41,478 bases of DNA from Chryseobacterium gleum (GCA_945903645.1 CAMDOM010000029.1:1-41478); one strand, 5' to 3'. Numbered from the stretch's first letter, positions 1 to 8,268 are shown. Notes: generated by a model from the sequence alone, not told the origin. Program-made: numbers and translations.

Positions 1-459
1 CAAATGGATGCTTTTATTGCAGTAACCGAAAACTCTGAAACCAATATTATATCGTGCCTAGTGGCAAAAAACCACGGGGTAAAAAAGACCATCGCTTTGG
101 TAGAAAACATGGACTACATCCACCTTTCACAAAATATTGGAGTAGATACTATGATTAACAAAAAACTGATTGCGGCCAATTTCATTTTCCGTCATATTCG
201 ACAAGGAGAAGTGATTTCGCTTACCAGTTTGCATGGTGTAGATGCCGAAATTGTGGAATTTGAAGTGAGTGCAAACTCCAAAGTAAATGGCCGGGCATTA
301 AAAGATATCGGCTTTCCAAAAACGGGCTTGGTTGGCGGTGTAATTCGACAAGGAAAAAGCATTACTCCAAATGGTGATTTTGTGTTTCAGGCGCATGATC
401 ACGTGGTGGTGCTTGCCAAACCAGAGTGCATTCATAAAGTGGAAGGATTGTTTGCATGA
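1..459 (+). CDS. trkA: Trk potassium uptake regulatory protein TrkA (C-terminal part, cut by window edge)
   Basis: This is the last ~152 residues of a TrkA-type protein; the reading frame is open to base 1, so the true start lies upstream and the ATG at base 4 is internal. TrkA is the peripheral cytoplasmic subunit that binds nucleotide through RCK domains and gates TrkH. Visible are the end of a Rossmann-type RCK_N domain (AVTENSETNI, then a VALVEN-like strand and a region ending in IGVDTMI) and a following RCK_C domain (about residues 75-150, with a GRALKDIGFP segment and the closing DHVVVLAKPE strand). The stop overlaps the trkH start (ATGA at 456-459), so the two genes are translationally coupled. 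Identity rests on fold motifs plus the trkH neighbour and is secure. Confidence 0.9.
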   Translation, partial: QMDAFIAVTENSETNIISCLVAKNHGVKKTIALVENMDYIHLSQNIGVDTMINKKLIAANFIFRHIRQGEVISLTSLHGVDAEIVEFEVSANSKVNGRALKDIGFPKTGLVGGVIRQGKSITPNGDFVFQAHDHVVVLAKPECIHKVEGLFA

Positions 460-1913
460 AACTAGACTGGCGGTCGGTAATTCATGTATTGGGCATGTTG
501 CTCATGATAAATGGGGCATTCATGTTCTTTTGCCTGCCCGCCACATTTTACTACCATACAGCCGACCTGCTCCCAATATTATTAAGTGGAGCGATTACCG
601 TTGGCACTGGTTTTATGGCATGGATACTGAACCGACCTTCCGAACGCCCCAACATTAGAAAGCGTGAGGCATTCATTATAGTTACGTTAGGTTGGATTGT
701 TCTTTCCGTTTCGGGGGCGCTACCCTATCTGCTTAGCGGCAGCATTCGCACTTTTACAGATGCCTTTTTCGAAACCATGTCGGGCTACACCACAACTGGG
801 GCTAGCACTATTGTAAACCTTGATATTATAGCTCCCGATATACTGCTTTGGCGTAGCGTTACTCACTGGATTGGAGGTATGGGCATTATTGTGCTTGCAG
901 TTGCGATTCTACCCATTCTTGGAATTGGAGGAATGCAGCTATTTGTGGCCGAAGCCCCGGGCATAACCACTGACAAAATTTCCCCGCGCATCACTGATAC
1001 CGCCAAGCGCTTGTGGCTCATTTATGTGGGGCTCACCGTTGCGCAAATCGTAGCGCTACGATTGGCTGGTATGTCTATGTTCGATGCCTTAAACCACTCT
1101 TTCGCCACTATTGCCACTGGCGGATTTGGCACCCACAATGATAGCATTGCAAGTTTTTCGCCCCTCATTCAATACATTATTGCATTTTTTATGGCAGCCG
1201 CGGGTGTCAATTTTATCCTCTACTATTTTGCGCTTAAGGGAAAGGTTCTCCGCTCTATAAAAGATGAAGAACTGCGCTTCTATATTCTAGCCATTGCCCT
1301 ATTCACTTTAATTTCTTCAATCACTGTGCTTAGAGTTACCGATATGGGTGTAGAAGAAGCCTTCCGCCATTCGCTGTTTTCGGTAATATCACTTATGACC
1401 TCCACCGGGTTTGCCACAGCCGACTATACTCTTTGGGGGCCAGCCATGAATCTCATGTACTTCCTCTTGTTATTCAGCGGGGCTATGGCGGGCAGCACCA
1501 CAGGTAGCATCAAAATAGTGCGGCATGTAGTGCTAATGAAAAACATGATTTTGGAGCTGAGGCGCCAATTGCACCCATCTGCCATTTTGCCCGTGCGCCT
1601 CAATGGTCGCGCCCTTCCGCAAGACATTGCCAATCAAGTTACCACATTTGTTATGGTCTATATAATTATTTGGGCAATCTGCTCAATGCTTGTGGCCTTC
1701 ACTGGGGTAGAAGTAACCACAAGTATGAGCGCGGTGGCTACCTGCATGGGTGGTGTCGGGCCTGGCATTGGCGATGTGGGCCCAGCCACCAACTTTGAAA
1801 AACTACCCGACATTGCTACTTGGATTCTAAGTTTTGCCATGCTCGTTGGTCGATTAGAACTCTTCACGGTGCTCATACTTTTTACCCCATACTTCTGGCG
1901 TAGCCGAGGATAG
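456..1913 (+). CDS. trkH: Trk-type potassium transporter membrane subunit TrkH
   Basis: A 485-residue polytopic inner-membrane protein of normal TrkH length. TrkH forms the K+ translocation pore in complex with TrkA. Selectivity-filter-like P-loops are visible: TMSGYTTTGAS (about residues 107-117), ATIATGGFGTHN, LMTSTGFATADY, and a fourth near CMGGVGPGIG. The conserved HWIGGMGIIVL segment follows the first loop and a SGAMAGSTTGSIK segment lies near residue 345. The gene overlaps trkA by four bases (ATGA), giving a trkA-trkH operon. No promoter is visible within the window, so expression presumably comes from upstream of trkA. The next gene starts 54 bases downstream and may or may not be co-transcribed. 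Confidence 0.95.
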   Translation: MKLDWRSVIHVLGMLLMINGAFMFFCLPATFYYHTADLLPILLSGAITVGTGFMAWILNRPSERPNIRKREAFIIVTLGWIVLSVSGALPYLLSGSIRTFTDAFFETMSGYTTTGASTIVNLDIIAPDILLWRSVTHWIGGMGIIVLAVAILPILGIGGMQLFVAEAPGITTDKISPRITDTAKRLWLIYVGLTVAQIVALRLAGMSMFDALNHSFATIATGGFGTHNDSIASFSPLIQYIIAFFMAAAGVNFILYYFALKGKVLRSIKDEELRFYILAIALFTLISSITVLRVTDMGVEEAFRHSLFSVISLMTSTGFATADYTLWGPAMNLMYFLLLFSGAMAGSTTGSIKIVRHVVLMKNMILELRRQLHPSAILPVRLNGRALPQDIANQVTTFVMVYIIIWAICSMLVAFTGVEVTTSMSAVATCMGGVGPGIGDVGPATNFEKLPDIATWILSFAMLVGRLELFTVLILFTPYFWRSRG

Positions 1914-1967
1914 TACGGGATGAAAGAATGAAGTTTGTGAACGCTTCATCCAAAACGCGCAACGAAC

Positions 1968-2492
1968 ATGATTGAATTCACAGCCCGTCTCGATAAAATA
2001 GATTCCGACCTCTGGCAGTATCTGTTTCGGGTTGAAAAAGAAACAGCCGAGCAGTTTATTGAAGGGGACAACAGGCGAATTGTTTGCACCATTAATGGCA
2101 AGGTTAAATTTCATGCTGCTTTGCTACACGATGGGCTTGGCGGCTACCTCGTGCTACTTAACCAAGAGCGCAGAACTATTCTTGGACTGCGTCAAGGGGA
2201 TACGTTCTCGGTTGTTTTGGAAAAAGATAGTTCCCAATACGGCATGCCAATGAGTGACGAATTTCGGGAGGTGCTGAACCAAAGTCCCGAAGCCAACGCC
2301 ATTTTTCATGCGCTAACACCAGGAAAAAAGCGCACACTTATTCACTTGTGCGATAACGTAAAAAGCTCTGATATCAAAATTAAACGTGCTGCAGTAGTTA
2401 GCAATCATTTATTCGAACAGCAGGGAAAAATTGATTTTAAGCTCTTGAATGAAGAGATGAAAACAGCGAACAAAGTCGCCAATCGCGGGTAA
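1968..2492 (+). CDS. DUF1905 / YdeI (OmdA-like) family protein
   Basis: A 174-residue soluble protein with two parts. Residues ~1-90 look like a DUF1905 small beta-barrel (opening EFTARLDKI, then a GDxFSVVLE strand). Residues ~95-170 are a helical YdeI/OmdA-type segment (FREVLNQSPEANAIFHALTPGKKR), the arrangement known from 'bacteriocin-protection' proteins. The biochemical role of the family is not established. The ATG at 1968 is the only sensible start; no signal peptide is present, so the product should be cytoplasmic. No TAnnTTTG element lies in the 54-base gap after trkH. The family call comes from domain order and characteristic segments and is fairly safe; no function is claimed. Confidence 0.7.
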   Translation: MIEFTARLDKIDSDLWQYLFRVEKETAEQFIEGDNRRIVCTINGKVKFHAALLHDGLGGYLVLLNQERRTILGLRQGDTFSVVLEKDSSQYGMPMSDEFREVLNQSPEANAIFHALTPGKKRTLIHLCDNVKSSDIKIKRAAVVSNHLFEQQGKIDFKLLNEEMKTANKVANRG

Positions 2493-2567
2493 CAATTCTG
2501 CCAAAAACCCGTTTCCTTCCTCCCTAAAGGAAATTACAGCAACTTTACCTGTCCATTTAGCAAGGTC

Positions 2568-3236
2568 GTGCGCGCAGTTTTTGTTCTATTTCTTTTTGTG
2601 CAGCTCGGATATTTTGCATCCCAAGCTCAGATTAGCTGCCCAGCTATGGCCATTACCAAGCCAAAAATTTCGCACAAAAGGATGATGAGTGGCTTTGGTA
2701 GTTTCCGCTCTAGCAAAGGGAAAAAAGACCAAATGGGCGATTTTTTCGCCACCAGAAGTAAGAACCCCGCCAAAGTTCGCGAGTTTTCGGAGTTTGCTAG
2801 TAAAGGAGGTCGCAATCGCTTTTTTAAGGATATAGACGAATTTGCCACCAAACGTTCGGGAAGTGGCAGCAAATACAAAAGTTTCGATGAGTTTAGCACC
2901 CGCAGTCGCTCCAATCGCTTTCGGGATTTTGACGAGTTTGCAAACAAACGCAAAGGTGCAGACGGCCCAAGCACAGCTAGAAAAGGCAAACGAAATGTTA
3001 GCACATTTCACCGCAAGCGACAAGTGGTTAATTCGCAAGACACCCGCAGCGCACGTGGCAAAGCAACCAAGAAAGAGTATTCCCCCTTTGCCATTACCCT
3101 ATCTTCAAATGGGGGTGAAATACAACATCGCGAACCGCAAATGGGCCTTTGGGGCGGCACAATTGGCAAGCGCAGTGGTAAAGACAAACGCCCTATGCAA
3201 GCCCTGCCGGAAAAGAAATCGGAAGAGAAAAAGTAA
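2568..3236 (+). CDS. Secreted, strongly basic tandem-repeat protein of unknown function
   Basis: I do not recognise this 222-residue protein. It starts with GTG at 2568: no ATG or other start lies between it and the in-frame stop at 2490, and it opens directly into a convincing signal peptide (hydrophobic core residues 3-16, probable cleavage after SQAQ at residue 21). The mature protein is rich in Lys, Arg and Ser. It carries a degenerate ~16-residue repeat whose core is [DE]EF[AS][STN][KR], centred on Phe 46, 60, 76, 92, 109 and 124; spacing is 14, 16, 16, 17 and 15. The C-terminal third is basic and low-complexity, ending in KKSEEKK. It lacks a T9SS sorting domain, a lipobox and cysteine pairs. 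Other-frame ORFs over it lack any such regularity, so this frame is judged coding, though the protein may be lineage-specific. Confidence 0.6.
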   Translation: MRAVFVLFLFVQLGYFASQAQISCPAMAITKPKISHKRMMSGFGSFRSSKGKKDQMGDFFATRSKNPAKVREFSEFASKGGRNRFFKDIDEFATKRSGSGSKYKSFDEFSTRSRSNRFRDFDEFANKRKGADGPSTARKGKRNVSTFHRKRQVVNSQDTRSARGKATKKEYSPFAITLSSNGGEIQHREPQMGLWGGTIGKRSGKDKRPMQALPEKKSEEKK

Positions 3237-3304
3237 CTGCGAAGCAAGGAATATCCGGATACTTAGATTCCGTAAATTCTCCTCTTTACCCCATCGTATT
3301 CCCG

Positions 3305-3312
3305 TAGTTTTG
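3305..3312 (+). promoter_or_regulatory. Bacteroidota -7 promoter element (TAGTTTTG) for the SDR gene
   Basis: TAGTTTTG matches the phylum consensus TAnnTTTG and lies 17 bases before the ATG at 3330, which predicts a leader of about 10-13 bases. No clear TTG -33 element sits at standard spacing, so the assignment rests on the -7 match and its position. Confidence 0.4.
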
Positions 3313-3329
3313 ACCCAAACAGAAATGGC

Positions 3330-4121
3330 ATGATGCAATTGGATTTATCAGGAAAACACGCACTTGTATGCGGCAGCACAGCAGGCATAGGCAAGGCCGC
3401 AGCAATGCAAATGGCAGCTTGTGGCGCCACAGTAACGCTGGTGGCCCGCAATGCGGATAAGTTAGCGGCTACTTTGGCAGAACTATCCACTGCGCATAGG
3501 CAAAAACATGAATTCTTAGTAGCCGATTTTGCCCAACCCGAACAGCTAAAAACCGCAATAGCTGCACACATAACCTTGGGAAAAGAATACCATATCCTGC
3601 TGAACAACACAGGCGGACCAGCTGGCGGCAAAGCCATAGATGCCGAACCGTTTGCCTTTGAAGCTGCTTTTAAGTCGCATTTGCTATGCAATCATATTCT
3701 TGTGCAAGCAGTGGTGCCAGGCATGAAAAAGGCTGGGTATGGACGCATCATCAATATCATTTCCACATCGGTGAAAGTGCCGTTGCCAGGGCTTGGTGTG
3801 TCGAATACCATTCGTGGGGCAGTGGGCAATTGGAGCAAAACACTTGCTACAGAATTAGGACCCTTCGGGATAACCGTTAATAATGTGCTGCCTGGTGCTA
3901 CAACCACCGAACGCTTATCATCTATCATTACCGCAAAAGCAGAAAAAATGGTGGTTGAAACCGATGAAATAGAACGCCACATGCTGGCCGAAATTCCTGC
4001 TGGACGGTTTGCTAGTGCAGATGAAGTAGCCGCTGCTGCAGTATTCTTGGCTAGCCCGTTGGCGGGCTACATCAATGGCATCAATATTCCTGTAGACGGA
4101 GGACGGACGGGTTGTTTGTAG
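3330..4121 (+). CDS. SDR-family protein of the divergent 3-oxoacyl-ACP-reductase-like group
   Basis: A 263-residue Rossmann-fold short-chain dehydrogenase/reductase-like protein. The dinucleotide site reads GSTAGIG (residues ~15-21), a variant of TGxxxGIG, and NNTGGP stands where NNAG is usual. The active-site region is unusual: after IISTS the Tyr and Lys of YxxxK are replaced, the segment reading VSNTIRG with Ser158 and Arg162 at the expected places. This matches a known FabG-like SDR subgroup that lacks the classical catalytic tetrad. The C-terminal part has the usual NNVLPGATTTERL segment and a GYINGINIPVDGG ending. Substrate and catalytic activity cannot be inferred. An ATG pair occurs at 3330/3333; either could be used. 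A TAnnTTTG element at 3305 suggests its own promoter. Confidence 0.8.
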   Translation: MMQLDLSGKHALVCGSTAGIGKAAAMQMAACGATVTLVARNADKLAATLAELSTAHRQKHEFLVADFAQPEQLKTAIAAHITLGKEYHILLNNTGGPAGGKAIDAEPFAFEAAFKSHLLCNHILVQAVVPGMKKAGYGRIINIISTSVKVPLPGLGVSNTIRGAVGNWSKTLATELGPFGITVNNVLPGATTTERLSSIITAKAEKMVVETDEIERHMLAEIPAGRFASADEVAAAAVFLASPLAGYINGINIPVDGGRTGCL

Positions 4122-4618
4122 TTGAAATCTAAAGCAAAAAAGGGAAGAACTGGATGACAACTTCATTCTTTACCACACCAAACAATTTATGTTCCGTCCT
4201 TCTTCGGAGATGGTAATGAAGTGGACTTGCAACTTTAATTTGGACAGATAGATAAGACACTAAGCTGCTGTTTTCCAGGTTTGTAAAAAGTTGTTGTATT
4301 GGTTAGGTGTCATGTAGTTTTGGTCAGCAGCATCGGTTCAGGTTTTTAGCAGTTCGCACCACTAAATTACCCAACACCTTTGCTACTATTTATTTGTATA
4401 TCAACTATTTATTCACAAATAGTTGCGATTGTCTTATCCCGAACTCAGGTTATTAGCCTAATTGTCTGATGACGAGTCACCTTTCCGATGGTAATATCCA
4501 ATCTAGAATATGCGCTCATAACCGTCTTCTAATTGTTGATGTAATGTATGAAAGAATTAGAGACCTTAGATTGGAACTTACGTGCAATCGCATGAAATAA
4601 GGGCAACAATTCCTGCCC
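4122..4618. other. Gene-free intergenic stretch between SDR and tsaB genes
   Basis: About 500 bases without an intact gene; only short frames occur. It holds the IS3-family relic at 4217-4337, a small perfect inverted repeat (AACTATTT at 4403-4410 with AAATAGTT at 4417-4424) and, at its right edge, a hairpin overlapping the tsaB stop. The remainder, about 4425-4598, shows nothing I can name. The region is more A+T-rich than the flanking genes and looks like a decayed insertion site. Confidence 0.6.
4217..4337 (-). mobile_element. IS3-family transposase C-terminal relic with element end
   Basis: On the minus strand, 4337-4260 reads TDAADQNYMTPNQYNNF and continues to an AA-stop ending. The segment NYMTPNQY is the typical closing signature of IS3-family OrfB (integrase-core) transposases, which end in x-L-x-YMTPxQ/E-Y. 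An in-frame stop lies directly upstream, so only ~25 codons remain. Beyond the stop, plus-strand bases 4217-4247 read TGAAGTGGAC, then a short spacer, then TTTGGACAG, which resembles a terminal inverted repeat of IS3-type elements (starting TGA and ending in GGACA). The other end and the rest of the transposase are absent. Both pieces are short, so the call is tentative, but their order and distance fit a genuine element end. Confidence 0.4.
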
Positions 4619-4620
4619 TT
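4599..4620 (-). terminator. Weak hairpin terminator overlapping the tsaB stop
   Basis: AAGGGCA (4599-4605) and TGCCCTT (4614-4620) form a perfect 7-bp stem with an 8-base loop, starting at the stop codon of tsaB on the minus strand. The downstream minus-strand tract is ATTTCAT, only weakly U-rich, so termination may be partial. Confidence 0.4.
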
Positions 4621-5311
4621 ACTTCCCTATCCCCGCTACAAAATCCTTTAAATAATACGGTTCAAAGTAGGCGGTATCTTCAACCAATCCTTGAGCGAGT
4701 TTGGTTTCGGCTAGGGCAACCATGCCGCGCGCGCTGGGCCGAATGTCTGGGTGAAAGCGCGCGTTGGGATGGGCAAGGTGGGGGCTGCATTTTTCGGCTC
4801 CATCGCCTACAAATAGCACAGGGCCTTGGCTCAATTCATCGGTAAACGATTGTTCGTCTACAATGATTGCCGCAATGGGCACTTGCAGCACGCCTTGCAA
4901 ATCGTAGGCAGCGGCATACACCTCCATTCTGCGGGCGTCTATCATTGGGCGAATGGCAACAATGCTTTGCCGCTCTTCGCTGCTTAAATGTTGAATGGTC
5001 CACAATGCAAGGCTATGCAAGCTATCTACAGCCAATAGCGGAATTTCTAATGCATAGCACAATCCTTTTGCAGCCGATACTCCAATGCGCAACCCTGTGT
5101 ACGACCCTGGGCCACTCGCCACACACACCGCTTCCAGTTGGGAGGGAACAAGGTCTGCTTCGTGCAGCAATACTTCTATGTAAACGGTCAGTTTTTCGGA
5201 ATGCGAATAAGTACTATCGTGGCTTTCGCGCAGGGCAATCACCTTTCCGTCCACAGCCAACGCCACCGAACAGGTAAGCGTAGAACTTTCGATATGAAGG
5301 ATTCGGGGCAA
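4619..5311 (-). CDS. tsaB: tRNA threonylcarbamoyladenosine biosynthesis protein TsaB
   Basis: A 230-residue protein with the ASKHA-fold N-terminus ILHIESST and the conserved segment VASGPGSYTGLRIGVSAAKGL (split here as residues ~66-86), diagnostic for TsaB/YeaZ. TsaB is the scaffold partner of TsaD, which with TsaE transfers the threonylcarbamoyl group to A37 of ANN-decoding tRNAs in the cytoplasm. TsaB itself lacks the full metal site of TsaD, and this protein has the TsaB length. It starts 6 bases after the stop of the hlyD-type gene and is probably the last gene of a tolC-hlyD-tsaB transcript. A hairpin overlaps its stop codon. Confidence 0.95.
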   Translation of the reverse strand: MPRILHIESSTLTCSVALAVDGKVIALRESHDSTYSHSEKLTVYIEVLLHEADLVPSQLEAVCVASGPGSYTGLRIGVSAAKGLCYALEIPLLAVDSLHSLALWTIQHLSSEERQSIVAIRPMIDARRMEVYAAAYDLQGVLQVPIAAIIVDEQSFTDELSQGPVLFVGDGAEKCSPHLAHPNARFHPDIRPSARGMVALAETKLAQGLVEDTAYFEPYYLKDFVAGIGK

Positions 5312-5317
5312 ACCCGA

Positions 5318-6709
5318 TTATTCTTTTTCCGCTTCTTCCCCTTCTTCAGCAGTGAAGAGTTCCTCGGCAGCCACCACTTTTATGGGTGCTCCGTTGGTTA
5401 GTTTTTTGGCAATGGCGCGGTAGGGAGCCACAATTATCTCATCCCCTTTTTCCAACCCGCTAAATATTTCAATAAACTCGCTGTTTTGTATGCCTGTTTT
5501 TACCTGCCGCATCACTGCTTTGCCGTCTTGGTTCACAAAAACCACTTCCACAGCATCTTCGGCAATTTCTACCGCAATGTTATCCTCCTCGCCCTCTTCT
5601 AGCTTTTTCTCCTCTTTTTCTTCGCCTTCAGCAGCGGGCTTCAAATCGGCTGCACTGCGGGTTGTAACTGCTTGAACGGGTATACCCAAGGCTTTTTTCA
5701 CCGTACGTGTTTTTACATCTACAGTGGCAGACATGCCCGGACGAAATGGCGAAATTCCTGGCTGCTTGGCGTTTACCAAGTGGGCATACGAATCGCGCAG
5801 CAAACGCACTTTCACCTCAAAGTTGGTCACTTGGTCGGTGCCCATTTCGTCTGTTTTTGCCGAGTTGGCTATGCTGGTTACAATGCCTTTAAACGTTTCG
5901 CCCAAGTAGGCATCTACCTCCACATCGCAACTATCGCCCATGCCCACACGAATTATGTCGTTTTCGTTCACCTCTACCAGTACCTCCATTTCGTTCAAGT
6001 TTGAAATGGTCATAATGTCTGAACCAGCCATTTGCGAAGTGCCCACCACGCGCTCTCCTTTTTGAAAGTTGAGCTTAGAAACTGTGCCGTCAACGGGCGA
6101 ATAAATCTCTGTACGCGTCAGGTTTTTCTCTGCTTCGCGAAGACCCGCTTGAGCACTTTTCACGGTAAACCGATTGGCTTCCACACTTTGCTGAGCGGCA
6201 TCTACTTCGCTGCTGGCCACTTCAAACTCGCTTTTCGCCAAATCAAATTCCGATTGCGAAATCACCTTATCAGCATAGAGCTTCTTACTGCGTTCAAAGC
6301 TAGCTGTGGAGTTCGCCAACCTTGATTTGGTTTGCGTGAGTCGCGATTCCGAGTTAGACAAATTGGCCTTGCTTGTATTTAGTGAAGCTTGCAAACGCTC
6401 CACATTCGACTGCTGAATATCTGGATCAATTTTCACCAACAGTTGGCCCACTTTCACTTTGTCGCCTTCCTTCACCATGAGGCGCATGATTTCGCCCGCC
6501 ACATCGGGACTTATAGCCACCGCTACTTCCGATTGTATTTTGCCGCTGGCAGAAACAGTTTCGGTAATGTCTTTCAATTCGGCTATTTCGGTAGCTACTT
6601 CTATGGGAGGCGCAGCACCTACCAAGCCTTTTTTCTTTGCCACCACCGCCACTACTATCAATATAATAGCGGCAATAGCCAGCATTAGGAGAACACGTTT
6701 GTTGTTCAT
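5318..6709 (-). CDS. HlyD/MacA-type periplasmic adaptor subunit of a tripartite efflux pump
   Basis: A 463-residue membrane-fusion protein. An N-terminal membrane anchor (residues ~5-24, LLMLAIAAIILIVVAVVA) is followed by a lipoyl half-motif (VSASGKIQSE, then KEGDKVKVGQLL). A long alpha-hairpin rich in Ser, Gln and Lys spans about residues 95-185, followed by the second lipoyl/beta-barrel part (YSPVDGTVSKLNFQKGERV) and a barrel domain. Towards the C-terminus is an unusually acidic insertion of mostly Glu and Lys (residues ~345-370), and the protein ends in another acidic tail. It overlaps the tolC-type gene by four bases. No ABC or RND transporter gene is present next to it, so the inner-membrane partner must be encoded elsewhere. 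Confidence 0.88.
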   Translation of the reverse strand: MNNKRVLLMLAIAAIILIVVAVVAKKKGLVGAAPPIEVATEIAELKDITETVSASGKIQSEVAVAISPDVAGEIMRLMVKEGDKVKVGQLLVKIDPDIQQSNVERLQASLNTSKANLSNSESRLTQTKSRLANSTASFERSKKLYADKVISQSEFDLAKSEFEVASSEVDAAQQSVEANRFTVKSAQAGLREAEKNLTRTEIYSPVDGTVSKLNFQKGERVVGTSQMAGSDIMTISNLNEMEVLVEVNENDIIRVGMGDSCDVEVDAYLGETFKGIVTSIANSAKTDEMGTDQVTNFEVKVRLLRDSYAHLVNAKQPGISPFRPGMSATVDVKTRTVKKALGIPVQAVTTRSAADLKPAAEGEEKEEKKLEEGEEDNIAVEIAEDAVEVVFVNQDGKAVMRQVKTGIQNSEFIEIFSGLEKGDEIIVAPYRAIAKKLTNGAPIKVVAAEELFTAEEGEEAEKE

Positions 6710-8109
6710 TGGTCGGATGAGAAAGAAAGTGGTTTGCCCTGATAGAAATCAAGGATTTTGGTGCGGAACATATAATCGTATTTGGCGCGAAGTTGCTCTG
6801 ATTTTGCGATAGCCAAGTTGTTTCTGCTGATGTTAAAATCCACATCATTCATGCTGCCAACCGCTTGGCGCTGTTCGGCATAGGAAAACGCCCTTTCCGC
6901 AGCGGCCACACTTTTTATACTGGCTTCATATTGCCTATTGGAAGCCGAGGCATCGTTGTAAGCTTGTTGCACCGAGCTGTACAGCTGGTTTTTGGTGTCT
7001 TGCAATTCCAATTCGGTGTTGATGCGGTTTAAACGCGAGCGGTTTACAGCTGTGCGGCTTTGTAAGCCGTTGAAGATAGGAATACTGAGCGAAAGGCCAA
7101 TGCTTTGGCTTAGGTTACGGTCTAATTGGTCACCGTAGGCAATATCCCTAGCCTCAAAGGTTTCGAGGTTGTAATCTTTGTAGGAACTAGAATACAACGT
7201 ACTTACCGAAGCAGAAGCGCGCAACGTTGGCGTGTAACTCGCAAAGGCAATCCACTCGCTGCGTTTAGCGCTATTCAAGCGGGTTTCTCTCGCCTTAATT
7301 TGAGGCCAATTTTCCATCGCCTTTTCATAAATGGTAGTAACCGTTGTTGACGAAATATCTACTACCGGTAAATCAACAGCAGGGCGTTCAATGGCAAATG
7401 GCTCTGAGGTTTGAAGGTTGAGCAGCTGTTTCAGCGCTACAATGGAGGTTTGCACAGCATTTTCGCCATTCACCACCTGTAATTCGTTGGTAGCAAATTG
7501 CGATTCCACATCCATAAGATTTCCAAGGGGCAGCGAACCTGCTTCCACTAATTTAGCCGTGCGTTCCAATTGCATCTTCGTGGAGGTAAGGCGTTCGCGG
7601 GTCACATTCAGCAATTCTTCGTTGAACATAATTTGCATGAAAGCCGAAGCGATATTCATGCTAATGTCGTTGCTCAAGCCCTGCATATCGTAGGTTGCAG
7701 CAAGCACATCCAATTGCGATTGCCTAAAAGAGTTCAATAATCCAAAGCCATTGAATAAGGTGACGCCTGTTCCCAACCAAAAATTATTGGAATTCACCGT
7801 TTGATTTACGAATGAGTTGGTGCCCGGGTCGATGCTCCTACCAAAATTGCTGTTGTAGCCAACATTGGCATTTAAATCGGGAAACATAAGCGCCAAAGCC
7901 TGCTTTTTACCTTGCTCGGCCGACTGCTGATTGAGCATCGACTGCTTAAGTTGAATATTGTGCTCCTTGGCATAGAGCAAGCACCGTTCTAAAGACCACG
8001 TCTCTTGCGCTGTTACCGAAATCGTCAGAAAACACAAAAGAACAATACTACAAGCAGATGAAAAAAGACGCATTCGTTGTGCTAATGGATAATGCGCAAA
8101 TTTAACCAA
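6706..8109 (-). CDS. TolC-family outer-membrane efflux protein
   Basis: A 467-residue outer-membrane factor. The signal peptide ends near TVSVTAQ; two repeated long-helical OEP regions follow, with typical segments WSLERCLLYAKEHN and QGKKQALALMFPDLNANVGYN. Tyr, Asn and Ser-rich strands and a closing helix with FSYAEQRQAVGSMNDVDFN are also typical. TolC-type trimers form the exit duct of type I secretion or drug efflux and dock onto HlyD/MacA adaptors, in keeping with the overlapping adaptor gene. It is the first gene of the leftward tolC-hlyD-tsaB group and diverges from acpP. Alternative starts lie further in: the second Met at residue ~13 would give a shorter, better-placed signal peptide. 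I see no exact TAnnTTTG element upstream. Confidence 0.9.
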   Translation of the reverse strand: MVKFAHYPLAQRMRLFSSACSIVLLCFLTISVTAQETWSLERCLLYAKEHNIQLKQSMLNQQSAEQGKKQALALMFPDLNANVGYNSNFGRSIDPGTNSFVNQTVNSNNFWLGTGVTLFNGFGLLNSFRQSQLDVLAATYDMQGLSNDISMNIASAFMQIMFNEELLNVTRERLTSTKMQLERTAKLVEAGSLPLGNLMDVESQFATNELQVVNGENAVQTSIVALKQLLNLQTSEPFAIERPAVDLPVVDISSTTVTTIYEKAMENWPQIKARETRLNSAKRSEWIAFASYTPTLRASASVSTLYSSSYKDYNLETFEARDIAYGDQLDRNLSQSIGLSLSIPIFNGLQSRTAVNRSRLNRINTELELQDTKNQLYSSVQQAYNDASASNRQYEASIKSVAAAERAFSYAEQRQAVGSMNDVDFNISRNNLAIAKSEQLRAKYDYMFRTKILDFYQGKPLSFSSDQ

Positions 8110-8268
8110 ATGGGTGTGGGAGTGAGGATAACAGTTAGAGGTCTTTCAAAAATCTTGTTAAACCCCATTTAGAGTCAATTGTTTGCTATGCCACCGTGAT
8201 TTTACCCGAATTCTGAAACGATGAATTTCGGACTTTAAGGTTGCGCGGCTGTCGGTTTGTAATTTTCT

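Noticed and set aside
2586-3038. Minus-strand open frame of 150 codons opposite the repeat protein, and plus-strand frame 2842-3333
   Set aside because: Both are by-products of the biased codon composition of the repetitive gene; neither has a signal peptide, regular repeat or any family motif, while the chosen frame has both a signal peptide and regular repeats.
4403-4424. Perfect inverted repeat AACTATTT/AAATAGTT as a regulatory operator or terminator
   Set aside because: Arms are pure low-complexity A/T with one G/C each, no T-run follows and no gene begins nearby; chance is likely in an A+T-rich gap.
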